Positions 1 to 8,120 of a DNA stretch of 64,000 nucleotides are shown here, in pieces (within the stretch, counting starts at the first letter, position 1; each line of letters opens with the position of its first letter). Source of the DNA: Comamonas_C sp026954015. GTDB lineage: Bacteria; Pseudomonadota; Gammaproteobacteria; Burkholderiales; Burkholderiaceae_C. Location of the stretch: positions 62,001 through 126,000 of the forward strand of contig JAPSFS010000005.1 of NCBI GenBank assembly GCA_035063785.1. Direction: 5' to 3'. The translations under genes were made by a program, and so were the position numbers. The notes under the pieces are model-generated. The model saw only the letters and a program-made list of their open reading frames with translations. It was not told where the DNA came from and ran no database searches.

Positions 1-805
1 CGCACTGGGCGCCTTTGGCGACGCGGTGTTCTACGGCAACGTGAATCTGGGCTCCACCGTGTTCACGCCGATGCTCACCACGAGCTACCAGAAGGCCTAC
101 GGCAACATCTACACGCAGCCGTCGGACTGGTTCGAGGCGCCCTACGCGAGCGGCATCGAAGCCCTGCTGCCTTCCACCACGGCGCTGGGCGACCTTATCG
201 CGCAGGGCAAGCTGCCCGAATCGCACCTCTTCAGCAATGTCTCGCCCGGCCCGGCGTTCGACGCGATCACGCCGCCCACGCAGCCACCCGAGCTTGCACC
301 GCTCTTCGCGCTGGGCTTCGGCAGCGACAACCTCGTGAAGAACAGCGCCCGCGTGGCCTTCCTCGCCGACGCGCAGGAACACCCTGATGGCGCCGTGCCG
401 ACCGCCACGACGGGCATGCCCGCCACGGGCGCTGCCAACCCCATGCGCCAGGCCTTCATCAAGAACGACCTGCGCGGCTGGACACCGCAAAGCCCCGTCC
501 TGCTGTGCGGGGGCAACGCCGATCCGATCGTCTTCTACAACATCAACACCGGGTTGATGGCGCAACTGTGGTCATCGCTGGTGACGGCCCACCTCGTGAC
601 GGTGCTGGACGTGGATTCGGCTCCCGCCGATGCCACCGACCCCTTCGCCGCGGCCAAGGTCGGCTTCGCGCAGGCCAAGGCCGCCACCGCGAGCCAAGGC
701 GGCACGAACGCGGTCGTGCAGGCCTACCACGGCACGCTGGTACCGCCGTTCTGCGCCGCAGCCGCGCGCGGGTTCTTCCAGCAGGTGCTGGCAACCCCAA
801 GCTGA
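1..805 (+). CDS. C-terminal part of a secreted-type alpha/beta hydrolase (5' end outside window)
   Basis: The frame is open from base 2 and enters from outside the window, so the true start is not visible; a GTG at 26 is only an internal codon. The visible 267 or so residues resemble the C-terminal half of large alpha/beta hydrolases (prolyl-oligopeptidase or lipase-like). VLLCGGNADPIVFY fits the strand carrying the acid of the triad, and QAYHGTLVPPFC near the end fits the catalytic histidine loop. The nucleophile serine would lie upstream of the window. It ends 27 bases before ompW, with a good ribosome site between, so the two may be co-transcribed. The substrate cannot be told. Confidence 0.6.
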   Translation, partial: ALGAFGDAVFYGNVNLGSTVFTPMLTTSYQKAYGNIYTQPSDWFEAPYASGIEALLPSTTALGDLIAQGKLPESHLFSNVSPGPAFDAITPPTQPPELAPLFALGFGSDNLVKNSARVAFLADAQEHPDGAVPTATTGMPATGAANPMRQAFIKNDLRGWTPQSPVLLCGGNADPIVFYNINTGLMAQLWSSLVTAHLVTVLDVDSAPADATDPFAAAKVGFAQAKAATASQGGTNAVVQAYHGTLVPPFCAAAARGFFQQVLATPS

Positions 806-832
806 CCACGGCGACACAAGGAAGGAAGCGCC

Positions 833-1528
833 ATGAACCGCATCACCCACCATGCCCTGTACGGCGCGGCACTGCTGCTGCTGAGCACCAGCGCGAGCGC
901 GCAATGGACGCTGCGCGCGGGCGCGACGCACATCGCGCCCCACTCCTCGGCCACCGACGCCGTCGGCCCCCTGCTGCCCGGGCCGCCCTCGGGCATCAGC
1001 ATCGACGTGAAGGACCGGGCAACGGTGTTCTTCTCGGTCGCCTACGGCCTGAATACCCACATGGAGCTGGAACTGGCGATGGGCTACCCGCCCACGCACG
1101 ACGTGAACGCCAAAATCGCCTCGTTCCTGCCACCGTCGATCCAGGCCTTCGACGGCCAGCGCGTGGCGCGGGTGCGCCAGCTCGCGCCCACGCTGTTCTT
1201 CAACTACAAGTTCGGCGAAGCCACCAGCCAGTGGCGCCCCTTCGTCGGCCTGGGCGTGAACTACACCAACTTCGACAAGCGCACCTCCACGGCCGCCAAC
1301 AACGCGCTCAACGGTGGGCCGACAGACCTGCGCCTGTCGGACTCCTGGGGCCTCGCCGCGCAGGCCGGCCTGAGCTACCGCATCGACGACCACTGGTCGA
1401 TCATGGGCTCCATCGCCACGGCCCGCGTCAAGACCAGGCTCACGACCAGCACCGCTGGCGTGCGGCGCAATATCGACATCCGCTTCCACCCGGTGGTGCT
1501 GACGCTGGCCGCGAGCTACAGCTTCTGA
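833..1528 (+). CDS. ompW: OmpW family outer membrane protein
   Basis: The 231-residue protein has a clear signal peptide (about residues 1-23, ending SASA before QWTLR) followed by an OmpW-type eight-stranded barrel. Family marks are the opening LRAGATHIAPHSSA, the FVGLGVNYTNF strand in the middle and the last strand LAASYSF ending in phenylalanine, the usual signal for outer membrane assembly. OmpW proteins form narrow hydrophobic channels linked to uptake of small non-polar molecules and to stress. The start is preceded by GGAAGG about 7 bases upstream. A rho-independent terminator follows 24 bases after the stop. It may form a unit with the hydrolase upstream. Confidence 0.88.
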   Translation: MNRITHHALYGAALLLLSTSASAQWTLRAGATHIAPHSSATDAVGPLLPGPPSGISIDVKDRATVFFSVAYGLNTHMELELAMGYPPTHDVNAKIASFLPPSIQAFDGQRVARVRQLAPTLFFNYKFGEATSQWRPFVGLGVNYTNFDKRTSTAANNALNGGPTDLRLSDSWGLAAQAGLSYRIDDHWSIMGSIATARVKTRLTTSTAGVRRNIDIRFHPVVLTLAASYSF

Positions 1529-1552
1529 ACGGCGCCCGGCGCCATGTGAACC

Positions 1553-1577
1553 AGCCGACCCTCGGGTCGGCTTTTTT
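1553..1577 (+). terminator. rho-independent terminator after ompW
   Basis: A perfect 9-bp stem (AGCCGACCC with GGGTCGGCT, 2-base loop) is followed by a run of six T. It lies 24 bases after the ompW stop and should end the hydrolase-ompW transcript. Confidence 0.85.
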
Positions 1578-1599
1578 CTTGAAATACTGCGCTTTCAGT

Positions 1600-1633
1600 C
1601 GCTGCTGGCGTTTGCCAGACACCTGTTCTATTT
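1600..1633 (+). repeat. dispersed palindromic repeat, degenerate copy 1 (plus orientation)
   Basis: GCTGCTGGCGTTTGCCAGAC followed by ACCTGTTCTATTT aligns with the copy at 29571, which reads GCTGCCAACGCTTGCCAGAC and ends in TATTT. It lies between the convergent ends of ompW and the phosphofructokinase gene and is head-to-head with the next copy. Confidence 0.45.
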
Positions 1634-1634
1634 A

Positions 1635-1683
1635 TAAAAAATGTAGCTCCAGCGGCCGTCCATCAAGCGCCATCAGCTATCAC
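1635..1683 (-). repeat. dispersed palindromic repeat, copy 2 (minus orientation)
   Basis: Read on the minus strand it gives GATAGCTGATGGCGCTTGAT, then CGCTGGAGC and a run of T, matching the family pattern ATAGCTG..GCGCTTG..GCTGGAGGC plus a T-rich tail. It stops about 10 bases before the end of the phosphofructokinase gene. Confidence 0.65.
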
Positions 1684-1693
1684 GACAATAGCG

Positions 1694-2755
1694 TTACGGC
1701 GCATTCCCCAGGCACACGCCGATGTCGCGCGCCATGGTCACCAGCTCATGGTCCGGCGGGACGGTGCGCTGCACGTTGGCCACGCAGGCCATCGCCACGC
1801 TGGAGATGCGCGCGCCACTGAGGGTCACCATTTCGCCGAAGCGCCGCGCCAGCACCAGCTCGGCCGCGTGGTGGCCAAAGCGCGTGGCGAGCACCCGATC
1901 GAACGGCGTGGGCTCGCCGCCGCGCTGCACGTGGCCGAGCACCGTCGTGCGCACCTCGCTGTTCAGGAGCGGCTGCAGTTGCAGGCGCAGCACGTGGCCC
2001 ACGCCGCCCAGGCGCACCGGGTCGGGGCTGCCCGCGACCTGTTCGCGCACCGTCTCGCCCGCGCCGCGTGCCTTCGCGCCCTCGCCGATGCAGATGATGG
2101 AGTAGCGCTGGCGCGCCTCGCGCGCGCGGCAGTGCGCGGCCACGGCCTGCACGTCGTGATCGATCTCGGGCAGCAGGATCACGTCGGCCGCGCCCGCCAG
2201 GCCCGCTTCGAGCGCGAGCCAACCGGCGTGACGCCCCATGGTCTCGACGATCATCACGCGGTGGTGGCTGTTGGCCGTGCTCTCGATGCGCCGCAGCGCC
2301 TCGGTGGCGGTGGCCACCGCGGTGTCGAAGCCGAAGCTGCGCTCGCAGTGCGCGATGTCGTTGTCGATGGTCTTGGGCACGCCCACGCACTGCAGGCCGG
2401 TGGCCTCGGCGACGCCGTGGGCCAGGCTCATGGTGCCGTCGCCGCCGATGGCCACGACCACGTCCAGCGCCAGCGCTTGCACGTTGCGCGCCACCTGCGC
2501 CAGCGTGGCCGCGTCGCGCAGCGGGTTGGCGCTGTTGCTCGTGCCCAGCATCGTGCCGCCGACGTGCAGGATGCCCGAGACGCGCTCCCAGTCCAGCGGC
2601 ACGGCGCGCGGCGCCTCGCCCATCAATCCCTCGAAGCCGTCGAGGATGCCCAGCACCTCGCACCGCCCGTGGTGGATCAGCGACTTGGTGACCGCGCGGA
2701 TGACGGCGTTCAGCCCCGGGCAGTCACCGCCGCCCGTGAGCACGCCCACGCGCAT
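1694..2755 (-). CDS. pfkA: 6-phosphofructokinase, probably ATP-dependent, group III-like
   Basis: The 353-residue protein has the phosphofructokinase core: GGGDCPGLNAVIR at 8-20, GGDGT at 104-108, PKTIDND at 127-133 with the catalytic aspartate, ETMGRHAGW near 170 and GHVQRGG near 280. The family phosphorylates fructose 6-phosphate to the 1,6-bisphosphate. Glycine in GGDGT is the ATP-type residue; PPi enzymes carry aspartate there. Lysine in PKTID is found in PPi enzymes and in group III ATP enzymes, so the phosphate donor is not certain. The ATG shares one base with the nagZ stop (TGATG), so translation is probably coupled. Longer upstream starts would lie inside nagZ. Confidence 0.85.
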   Translation of the reverse strand: MRVGVLTGGGDCPGLNAVIRAVTKSLIHHGRCEVLGILDGFEGLMGEAPRAVPLDWERVSGILHVGGTMLGTSNSANPLRDAATLAQVARNVQALALDVVVAIGGDGTMSLAHGVAEATGLQCVGVPKTIDNDIAHCERSFGFDTAVATATEALRRIESTANSHHRVMIVETMGRHAGWLALEAGLAGAADVILLPEIDHDVQAVAAHCRAREARQRYSIICIGEGAKARGAGETVREQVAGSPDPVRLGGVGHVLRLQLQPLLNSEVRTTVLGHVQRGGEPTPFDRVLATRFGHHAAELVLARRFGEMVTLSGARISSVAMACVANVQRTVPPDHELVTMARDIGVCLGNAP

Positions 2756-3837
2756 CACGGCAGCAGCTCCAGCGCGTGCATGTACGCGGGGTGCTGCATC
2801 AATTCGTCCCACGGCAGCGGCGCAGTCTGCGGCAGCAGCGCCAGGCGCCGCACCTCGCTGGCCTCGCTCGGCCGCCAGCGGCCCTGCTGCGCCGCCTGCG
2901 CCAGGCCGTCGATCAGCGCGTCCACCGCCTGCCCGCCGCCCAGGCTCTGGTTGCACAGCAGCACCAGATCGCAGCCCGCGCTCAAAGCCTGCACCGCCGC
3001 ATCGGTGTAGCTGAGCAGCGCGCCGTCGATGCGCCGCGCGCCCTCCATGCTCAGGTCGTCGCTGAAGATCGCGCCCTGAAAGCCCAGGCGCTCGCGCAAA
3101 ATGTCCTGCAGCCAGCGCGCGGAAAAGCCCGCCGGGCGGCTATCCACGCGCGGGTAGATGACGTGCGCGGGCATCACGCTCGCCAGCGCGGTGGAAAGCC
3201 ACGGGTATGGTGCTGCGTCGTCGGCCAGGATGGCTTTCAGGCCGCGCCGGTCCACCGGCACCTCGGTGTGCGAATCGGCCGCGACGTAGCCATGCCCGGG
3301 AAAGTGCTTGCCGCAGTTGGCCATGCCCGCTTGCAGCAGGCCGTGCATGAGCGCGCGCGCCAGCGCCGCGACCACACGCGGGTCGCGCGCGAAGGCGCGG
3401 TCGCCGATCACGCCGCTTGCGCCATGATCGAGATCGAGCACCGGGGTGAACGACAGATCGACGCCGCAGGCGCGCAGCTCGCTGCCGAGCACGTAGCCGC
3501 AGGCGGTGGCCGCATCGAGCGCGCGCAGCGCGCCGCTGCCCTCGCCCGCCGTGCCATCGCGCAACCACAGCTCGCCCAGCGCACGCATGGGCGGCAAGTG
3601 GGTGAAGCCATCGGTCCTGAAGCGCTGCACGCGCCCGCCCTCGTGGTCCACGCAGATCAGCAGGTCGCGGCGCAGCGCCTTGATGGACGCCGAGAGCGCG
3701 ACGAGCTGCGCGCGGCTTTCCCAGTTGCGCGCGAACAGGATCACCCCGCCGACGAGCGGATGGCGCAGGCGCCGGCGGTCAGCCCGGCTCAGCGCGGTGC
3801 CGGCGACGTCGATGATGAGGGGAGCGTGGGACCGCAT
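2755..3837 (-). CDS. nagZ: beta-N-acetylhexosaminidase (glycoside hydrolase family 3)
   Basis: This 360-residue cytoplasmic enzyme removes N-acetylglucosamine from anhydro-muropeptides during cell-wall recycling. CVDHEGGRVQR at 62-72, KHFPGHG at 177-183 with the DSH general acid/base motif at 188-190, and SDDLSMEGA near 259 holding the nucleophile aspartate are all present. Length is normal for NagZ. It has no signal peptide, as expected. It lies downstream of acpS with a palindromic repeat between, and overlaps pfkA by one base. The pdxJ-acpS-nagZ order is usual in Burkholderiales. Confidence 0.95.
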   Translation of the reverse strand: MRSHAPLIIDVAGTALSRADRRRLRHPLVGGVILFARNWESRAQLVALSASIKALRRDLLICVDHEGGRVQRFRTDGFTHLPPMRALGELWLRDGTAGEGSGALRALDAATACGYVLGSELRACGVDLSFTPVLDLDHGASGVIGDRAFARDPRVVAALARALMHGLLQAGMANCGKHFPGHGYVAADSHTEVPVDRRGLKAILADDAAPYPWLSTALASVMPAHVIYPRVDSRPAGFSARWLQDILRERLGFQGAIFSDDLSMEGARRIDGALLSYTDAAVQALSAGCDLVLLCNQSLGGGQAVDALIDGLAQAAQQGRWRPSEASEVRRLALLPQTAPLPWDELMQHPAYMHALELLP

Positions 3838-3850
3838 GAGACTCTCTCTA

Positions 3851-3904
3851 TTTTGATAGCTGTTGACGCTTGCTGGACAAGCGCTGGAGGCTTATTTGTT
3901 TTCG
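3851..3904 (+). repeat. dispersed palindromic repeat, copy 3
   Basis: TTTTGATAGCTGTTGACGCT, then TGCTGGACAAGCGCTGGAGG and a T-rich tail. The inverted arms GACGCTTG and CAAGCGCTGG can form a hairpin. The tail overlaps the end of acpS, whose TAA stop and last codons are written within it. Confidence 0.85.
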
Positions 3905-4293
3905 ATTTTCTCGACCACGCAGAAGCTCGCCGCGTAGTCGCTCTCGTCGCTCAGGCTCAGGTGGCAGCGCAGGCTGCGCGCGGCGAACCACTCGGCCAGC
4001 GCACCGTGCAGCCGCACCGCAGGCTGGCCGGAAGGCAGGTTGACGATCTCGCACGCGCGCCAGGTCATCGGCATGACCAGCCCGAGACCTATGGCCTTGG
4101 AGAACGCCTCCTTGGCCGAGAAGCGCGTGGCCAGGTAGCGCACGCCGCGCTCGGGCCAGCGCGCGCCGCGCGCGCGCCAGACGGCGAGCTCGGATTCGCA
4201 GAGGATCTTGTGCGCGAAGCGCTCGCCGTGGCGCTCCAGCGTTGCGCCGATGCGGCGCACGTCGCACACGTCGGTGCCGATGCCGTAGATCAT
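3892..4293 (-). CDS. acpS: holo-[acyl-carrier-protein] synthase
   Basis: This 133-residue enzyme transfers 4'-phosphopantetheine from CoA to the serine of acyl carrier protein. The magnesium ligands are visible: Asp8 in GIGTDVCDV and Glu62 in FSAKEAFSKAIG. Length fits the AcpS type. Its start overlaps the pdxJ stop (ATGA). The substrate gene acpP lies about 12 kb away in the same block. The last codons and the stop lie in the tail of a palindromic repeat, so the C-terminal IENK may have been rewritten when the repeat arrived. Confidence 0.95.
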   Translation of the reverse strand: MIYGIGTDVCDVRRIGATLERHGERFAHKILCESELAVWRARGARWPERGVRYLATRFSAKEAFSKAIGLGLVMPMTWRACEIVNLPSGQPAVRLHGALAEWFAARSLRCHLSLSDESDYAASFCVVEKIENK

Positions 4294-5054
4294 CCGCGCG
4301 CCGCCCTGCCTTCGTCGATGCAGTGCAGGTACGCCCGCGTCGCGGCGGCGTAGCCCAGCTCCAGCGCATCGGCCACGAAGGCGTGGCCGATCGAGACTTC
4401 AAGCAGGCCAGGCACGCGCGCCACGAAGGCGGCGAGGTTGCCCTGATTCAGGTCGTGCCCCGCGTTCACGCCCAGCCCCGCGTCCACCGCGGCCTGCGCG
4501 GCGGCGGCGTAGCGCTGCAGCTGTGCCTCCTGGCGCGGCCCGCCCCAGGCGGCGGCGTAGGGCTCGGTGTAGAGCTCGACGCGGTCGGCGCCGACGGCGC
4601 GCGCGGCGGCCATCTGCTCGGGCACCGGGTCCATGAACAGGCTCACGCGCACGCCGAGCTGGCGGCATTCGGCGATCAGCGGCCGCAGGCGTTCGGCATC
4701 CTGCGGAAAGCTCCAGCCGTGGTCGCTCGTGAACTGGTCTTCGCTGTCGGGCACGAAAGTGGCCTGGCTCGGGCGTACGCGCCGGATGTAGTCCATCAGG
4801 TTCTGCGTGGGGTTGCCTTCGATGTTGAACTCCGCCCTCGGCCAGTGCCGCAGCAGTTCGACCAGATCGAAAACGTCGTGCGGGCGGATGTGGCGCTCAT
4901 CGGGCCGGGGGTGCACCGTGATGCCATGCGCGCCCGCCTGCAGGCACAGCCCGGCCGCGCGCACGACGCTGGGGATGCCCAGATGGCGCGTGTTGCGCAC
5001 CAGCGCCACCTTGTTGACGTTGACGGAAAGCAGGGTACGGGGCGCGGTAGTCAT
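4290..5054 (-). CDS. pdxJ: pyridoxine 5'-phosphate synthase
   Basis: The 254-residue TIM-barrel enzyme makes pyridoxine 5'-phosphate from 1-deoxyxylulose 5-phosphate and 3-amino-2-oxopropyl phosphate, the last ring-forming step of vitamin B6 synthesis. LSVNVNKVALVRNTR at the N-terminus, HPRPDERHI at 49-57 and GHDLN near 210 are family signatures. The ATG at 5054 overlaps the recO stop (ATGA), so this start is preferred over a longer one inside recO. It overlaps acpS by the same arrangement. Confidence 0.95.
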   Translation of the reverse strand: MTTAPRTLLSVNVNKVALVRNTRHLGIPSVVRAAGLCLQAGAHGITVHPRPDERHIRPHDVFDLVELLRHWPRAEFNIEGNPTQNLMDYIRRVRPSQATFVPDSEDQFTSDHGWSFPQDAERLRPLIAECRQLGVRVSLFMDPVPEQMAAARAVGADRVELYTEPYAAAWGGPRQEAQLQRYAAAAQAAVDAGLGVNAGHDLNQGNLAAFVARVPGLLEVSIGHAFVADALELGYAAATRAYLHCIDEGRAARG

Positions 5055-5812
5055 AGCGATTGCAGGTCCATCAGGAGCTGGCGCGTGCGCAGCAGCGTGC
5101 CGCAATGGTATTGCAGCAGCGCGCGCAACTGCGCTTTGAGCTCGGCCGCCACTGGCGCGCAGGCGCGCAGCACCGCAAGGTACGAGCCACCGGGGGCCAG
5201 CGCCTGTTCAAGCTGCCGCCAGGCCGCGCCCGGCAGCGCGCCGCGGTCCGTGGGCGCGGCGGCGCGCAAACCACCCTCGGCCACCAGCAGATAGAGCGCC
5301 TGCGGCGCCACGGCGGCGAGCGTGGCGGTCTCCAGATCGAGCTGCGGCAACAGGCCCAGGTGGCGCAGCAGCAGCAGCTCGAACGCGCGCAACACGGGTT
5401 CGAGCGCCTCGCCGTGCTCGCCGCCGCAGAGCACACGCACGACGCCCGCATAGACGTCGAACAGCGCGGGCTGTGCATCGTCGCGCGCTAGCAGCCGCAT
5501 CAGCAGCTCGTTGAGGTACAGCCCCGAGAGCAGCGCGTCGCCCCCGGGCATCACGTGGCCACCCGCCCATTCGGCACCCTTGAGCGCGTGCACCTCGCCC
5601 TCGCCGCTGGCGCCCACGCTCCAGGCCAGGCGCAGCGGCTGCAGCGGCAGCAGCACGGGGCGGAAGTTGGAGGTGGGCTTCTTCGCGCCCTTGGCCAGCA
5701 GCACCACCCGGCCGTGGTGGCGCGTGAAGGCTTCCAGGATCAGGCTCGACTCGCTCCAGGCGTAGCCGTGCAGCACGTAGGCCGGCTCATCGGCAATGCG
5801 GCGGGCGGCCAT
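5051..5812 (-). CDS. recO: DNA repair protein RecO
   Basis: The 253-residue protein helps RecF and RecR load RecA on gapped DNA. The N-terminal OB fold reads AYVLHGYAWSESSLILEAFT and VVLLAKGAKKP, typical of RecO; the rest is helical and poorly conserved. The ATG at 5812 (MAARRIADEP) is chosen; an in-frame ATG at 5848 would start inside a palindromic repeat and add residues without family support. The usual zinc-binding cysteines of some RecO proteins are not obvious. It sits between era and pdxJ as in other betaproteobacteria. Confidence 0.92.
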   Translation of the reverse strand: MAARRIADEPAYVLHGYAWSESSLILEAFTRHHGRVVLLAKGAKKPTSNFRPVLLPLQPLRLAWSVGASGEGEVHALKGAEWAGGHVMPGGDALLSGLYLNELLMRLLARDDAQPALFDVYAGVVRVLCGGEHGEALEPVLRAFELLLLRHLGLLPQLDLETATLAAVAPQALYLLVAEGGLRAAAPTDRGALPGAAWRQLEQALAPGGSYLAVLRACAPVAAELKAQLRALLQYHCGTLLRTRQLLMDLQSL

Positions 5813-5822
5813 GGTTATCTGG

Positions 5823-5882
5823 TTTTGATAGCTGCCAGCGCCAGCCACGCAAGGGCTGAAGGCCGTTTTTAATCAAAATTTC
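5823..5882 (+). repeat. dispersed palindromic repeat, copy 4
   Basis: TTTTGATAGCTGCCAGCGCC, then a diverged middle, GGGCTGAAGGCC and the tail TTTTTAATCAAAATTTCA. It fills the era-recO gap. The tail contributes the TGA stop of era, read on the minus strand as TGAAATTTTGATT. Confidence 0.8.
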
Positions 5883-6825
5883 ACTCGTAGCCGAACGAGC
5901 GCACGCGCGCCTCGTCGTCGGCCCAGCCCGAGCGCACCTTGACCCACAGCTCCAGGAACACCTTGGCGCCCAGGAGCTTCTCCAGCTCCTGCCGCGCCTC
6001 GGTGCCGATGCGCTTGAGGCGCTCGCCGCCCTCGCCGATCACCATCGCCTTGTGGCTATCGCGCTCGACGACGATGGTGGCGGCGATGCGCACGAAGCGC
6101 CCATGCCTGGGGCTGGGTTCTTCGGTGAACTGGTCGATGACGACGGTGCAGGTGTAGGGCAGTTCGTCGCCGGTGAGGCGAAAGAGCTTCTCGCGCACCG
6201 TCTCGCTGGCGAGGAACTTCTCGCTGCGGTCGGTCAGCTCGTCCTCGCCGTACCACCAGCCCTGCTCGGGCAGGTAGCGCTCGACGATGTCGAGCAGCCG
6301 CTGCACGTCCGCCGGCTTCTTGGCCGACATCGGCACGAACTCGGCGAACGGGTGGCGCTCCTGCATGCCCTTGAGCCAGGGCGCGATCTCGGCGCGGCGG
6401 TGCACGGTATCGAGCTTGTTGGCGACGAGCAGCGCCGGCGTGCCCTCCTTGAGCAGGCTCAGCACCTTGGCGTCGTGCAGCGTGAAGCTGCCCGCCTCGA
6501 CGACGAAGAGCACCACGTCCACGTCGCTCACCGCGCCCAGCACCGTCTTGTTCAACGACTTGTTGAGCGCCGAGCCGTGGCGCGTCTGGAAGCCCGGCGT
6601 ATCGACGAAGACGAACTGCGCCGCCGCGCGCGTGCGGATGCCCATGATGCGGTGGCGCGTGGTCTGCGCCTTGCGGCTGGTGATCGAGATCTTCTGGCCG
6701 ACGAGCGCGTTCATCAGCGTGGACTTGCCCACGTTGGGCTTGCCGACGATGGCGATGAGGCCGCAGCGCTGCGCAGGCGCAGGGGAATTGGCGCCATCGG
6801 ACGCGGAAGGGGCAGAGTCAGTCAT
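5881..6825 (-). CDS. era: GTPase Era
   Basis: This 314-residue GTPase binds 16S rRNA and helps 30S maturation. P-loop GKPNVGKST at 28-36, DTPG at 75-78 and NKLD at 136-139 are intact. A C-terminal KH domain contains VIGEGGERLKRIGTEAR. The ATG at 6825 (MTDSAPSASD) gives a normal length; longer in-frame starts would add about 60 unsupported residues. The 215-base gap to rnc (6826-7040) has no recognisable gene; no strong promoter or terminator was seen there. The stop codon lies in a palindromic repeat. Confidence 0.95.
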   Translation of the reverse strand: MTDSAPSASDGANSPAPAQRCGLIAIVGKPNVGKSTLMNALVGQKISITSRKAQTTRHRIMGIRTRAAAQFVFVDTPGFQTRHGSALNKSLNKTVLGAVSDVDVVLFVVEAGSFTLHDAKVLSLLKEGTPALLVANKLDTVHRRAEIAPWLKGMQERHPFAEFVPMSAKKPADVQRLLDIVERYLPEQGWWYGEDELTDRSEKFLASETVREKLFRLTGDELPYTCTVVIDQFTEEPSPRHGRFVRIAATIVVERDSHKAMVIGEGGERLKRIGTEARQELEKLLGAKVFLELWVKVRSGWADDEARVRSFGYE

Positions 6826-7040
6826 CCTGAATCCGGCCGTTGGATGCGCCTGCCAATGCCGTGACGGGCGTGCCAGGCAAGGCGTGAGGACGCAGCGCAC
6901 TCCTGTGCGCAGGAACGAACAACGCCGCATGGCGCGGCCAGCAGGGTGCTGGCGGCTGCATGGCGCTGTCACCTGACAGGTGAACCCCATCGAAGCCAGA
7001 AAATTCAAGGTTCATAAGCACTATCAAGGTTCACGAGCGG

Positions 7041-7739
7041 TCAGCTGCCGGGTTGGGGGTCATGGGTTTTCAAGCGTTCGAGCATCGCGGCGGCGGCCAT
7101 CTGTTCGGCAGCGCGGCGTGAGGCACCACTGCCTTGCTCGCGCAGTTGCAGCGGCTCCACGTCACAGCCGACTTCGAACACCTGATGGTGCGCCTCGCCG
7201 CTGGTGCGCAGCACAGCGTAACGCGGCAGCGGCATGTGTCGCGCCTGCAGCCATTCCTGCAACGCGGTCTTCGCGTCCTTGGCGGCAGCCCGCAGGCGCG
7301 GGCTCAGATCGACGTCCTCGAACAGGCGCCCGACCAGCGCGCTCGCACTGTCGTAGCCACCGTCGAGAAACACCGCACCGATCAGCGCCTCGACCGTGTC
7401 GGCCAGGATGGAAGCCCGCTCGCGCCCGCCCGAGCGCGCCTCGCCTTCGCCCAGGCGCAGTACCGGCGCGACCTGCAGCCGTAGCGCGATGCGGTGCAGC
7501 GCATCCTGGCGCACCAGCAGGGCCCGCACGCGCGAGAGTTCGCCCTCGGGCAGGTCGCTCAGGTGGGTGAACAGCAGCGCGGAGACCGCGAGATCGAGTA
7601 CCGCGTCGCCCAGAAACTCCAGCCGTTCGTTGTGCTCGCTGCCAAAGCTGCGGTGCGTGAGGGCACGCTCCAGCAGCCGCGCGTCGGAAAAACGGTAATG
7701 CAGCCGCTGCTGCAACGCGTCAAGCAATTCCGGGGGCAC
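7041..7739 (-). CDS. rnc: ribonuclease III
   Basis: The 232-residue enzyme cuts double-stranded RNA, including rRNA precursors. The signature NERLEFLGDAVL at 37-48 carries catalytic acidic residues. The C-terminal double-stranded-RNA-binding domain starts near DAKTALQEWLQ and ends with the alanine-rich helix RRAAEQMAAAAML. The start is GTG, sharing one base with the TAG stop of the preceding DUF4845 gene, so translation is probably coupled. Gene order lepB-DUF4845-rnc-era-recO is conserved in Burkholderiales. Confidence 0.95.
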   Translation of the reverse strand: MPPELLDALQQRLHYRFSDARLLERALTHRSFGSEHNERLEFLGDAVLDLAVSALLFTHLSDLPEGELSRVRALLVRQDALHRIALRLQVAPVLRLGEGEARSGGRERASILADTVEALIGAVFLDGGYDSASALVGRLFEDVDLSPRLRAAAKDAKTALQEWLQARHMPLPRYAVLRTSGEAHHQVFEVGCDVEPLQLREQGSGASRRAAEQMAAAAMLERLKTHDPQPGS

Positions 7740-8104
7740 TACTCGACGGAATCGCGAAAACGGTATACGAGATAGGCCGGGCCGACCAGCGCGATTTCAC
7801 GTGAATAGTCGAACGACACGACAACCTTGTCGTCGCGCTTGGTGATTTCCAGATCCTTGCCGGTAATCGAGGAGATATCGTCGATCGCGGCGGCACGGTC
7901 GAACGCCGCCCGCACGCCGGCCACCGTCGTCTCTTCTCGCGCGGCCTTGGTCGCGGCCTTCTTGACGGCCTGGTACTCGATCAGGATGGGTACCGACTGC
8001 CCACCGATGGCAAACGCAGCGACCGCCAGCAGCCCGATGACGATCACGCCGATGAACGACAACCCGCGTTGCCTGGACCGAAGTGCGCTGTGCTCCATCT
8101 CCAT
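7739..8104 (-). CDS. DUF4845 membrane protein
   Basis: This 121-residue protein has one N-terminal transmembrane segment (LSFIGVIVIGLLAVAAFAIGG, about 15-35) after a short positive head (RSRQRG), resembling a type IV pilin-like N-terminus. A periplasmic domain of about 85 residues follows. Genes of this family (DUF4845) occur between lepB and rnc in many betaproteobacteria; the function is unknown. It starts 16 bases after the lepB stop and overlaps rnc by one base. Confidence 0.85.
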   Translation of the reverse strand: MEMEHSALRSRQRGLSFIGVIVIGLLAVAAFAIGGQSVPILIEYQAVKKAATKAAREETTVAGVRAAFDRAAAIDDISSITGKDLEITKRDDKVVVSFDYSREIALVGPAYLVYRFRDSVE

Positions 8105-8120
8105 GTTTTCGCCTCCCTGT

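Noticed and set aside
5813..5848. Longer N-terminus for RecO
   Set aside because: The extra codons lie in a palindromic repeat; the downstream ATG gives the family N-terminus.
6826..7008. N-terminal extension of Era by about 60 residues
   Set aside because: The extension is Cys- and Arg-rich with no similarity to Era, whose conserved domain begins just after the ATG at 6825.
7740..8104. Possible type IV pilin gene
   Set aside because: The N-terminal hydrophobic helix is pilin-like, but there is no prepilin cleavage site with the proper glutamate, and the position between lepB and rnc matches the DUF4845 family.
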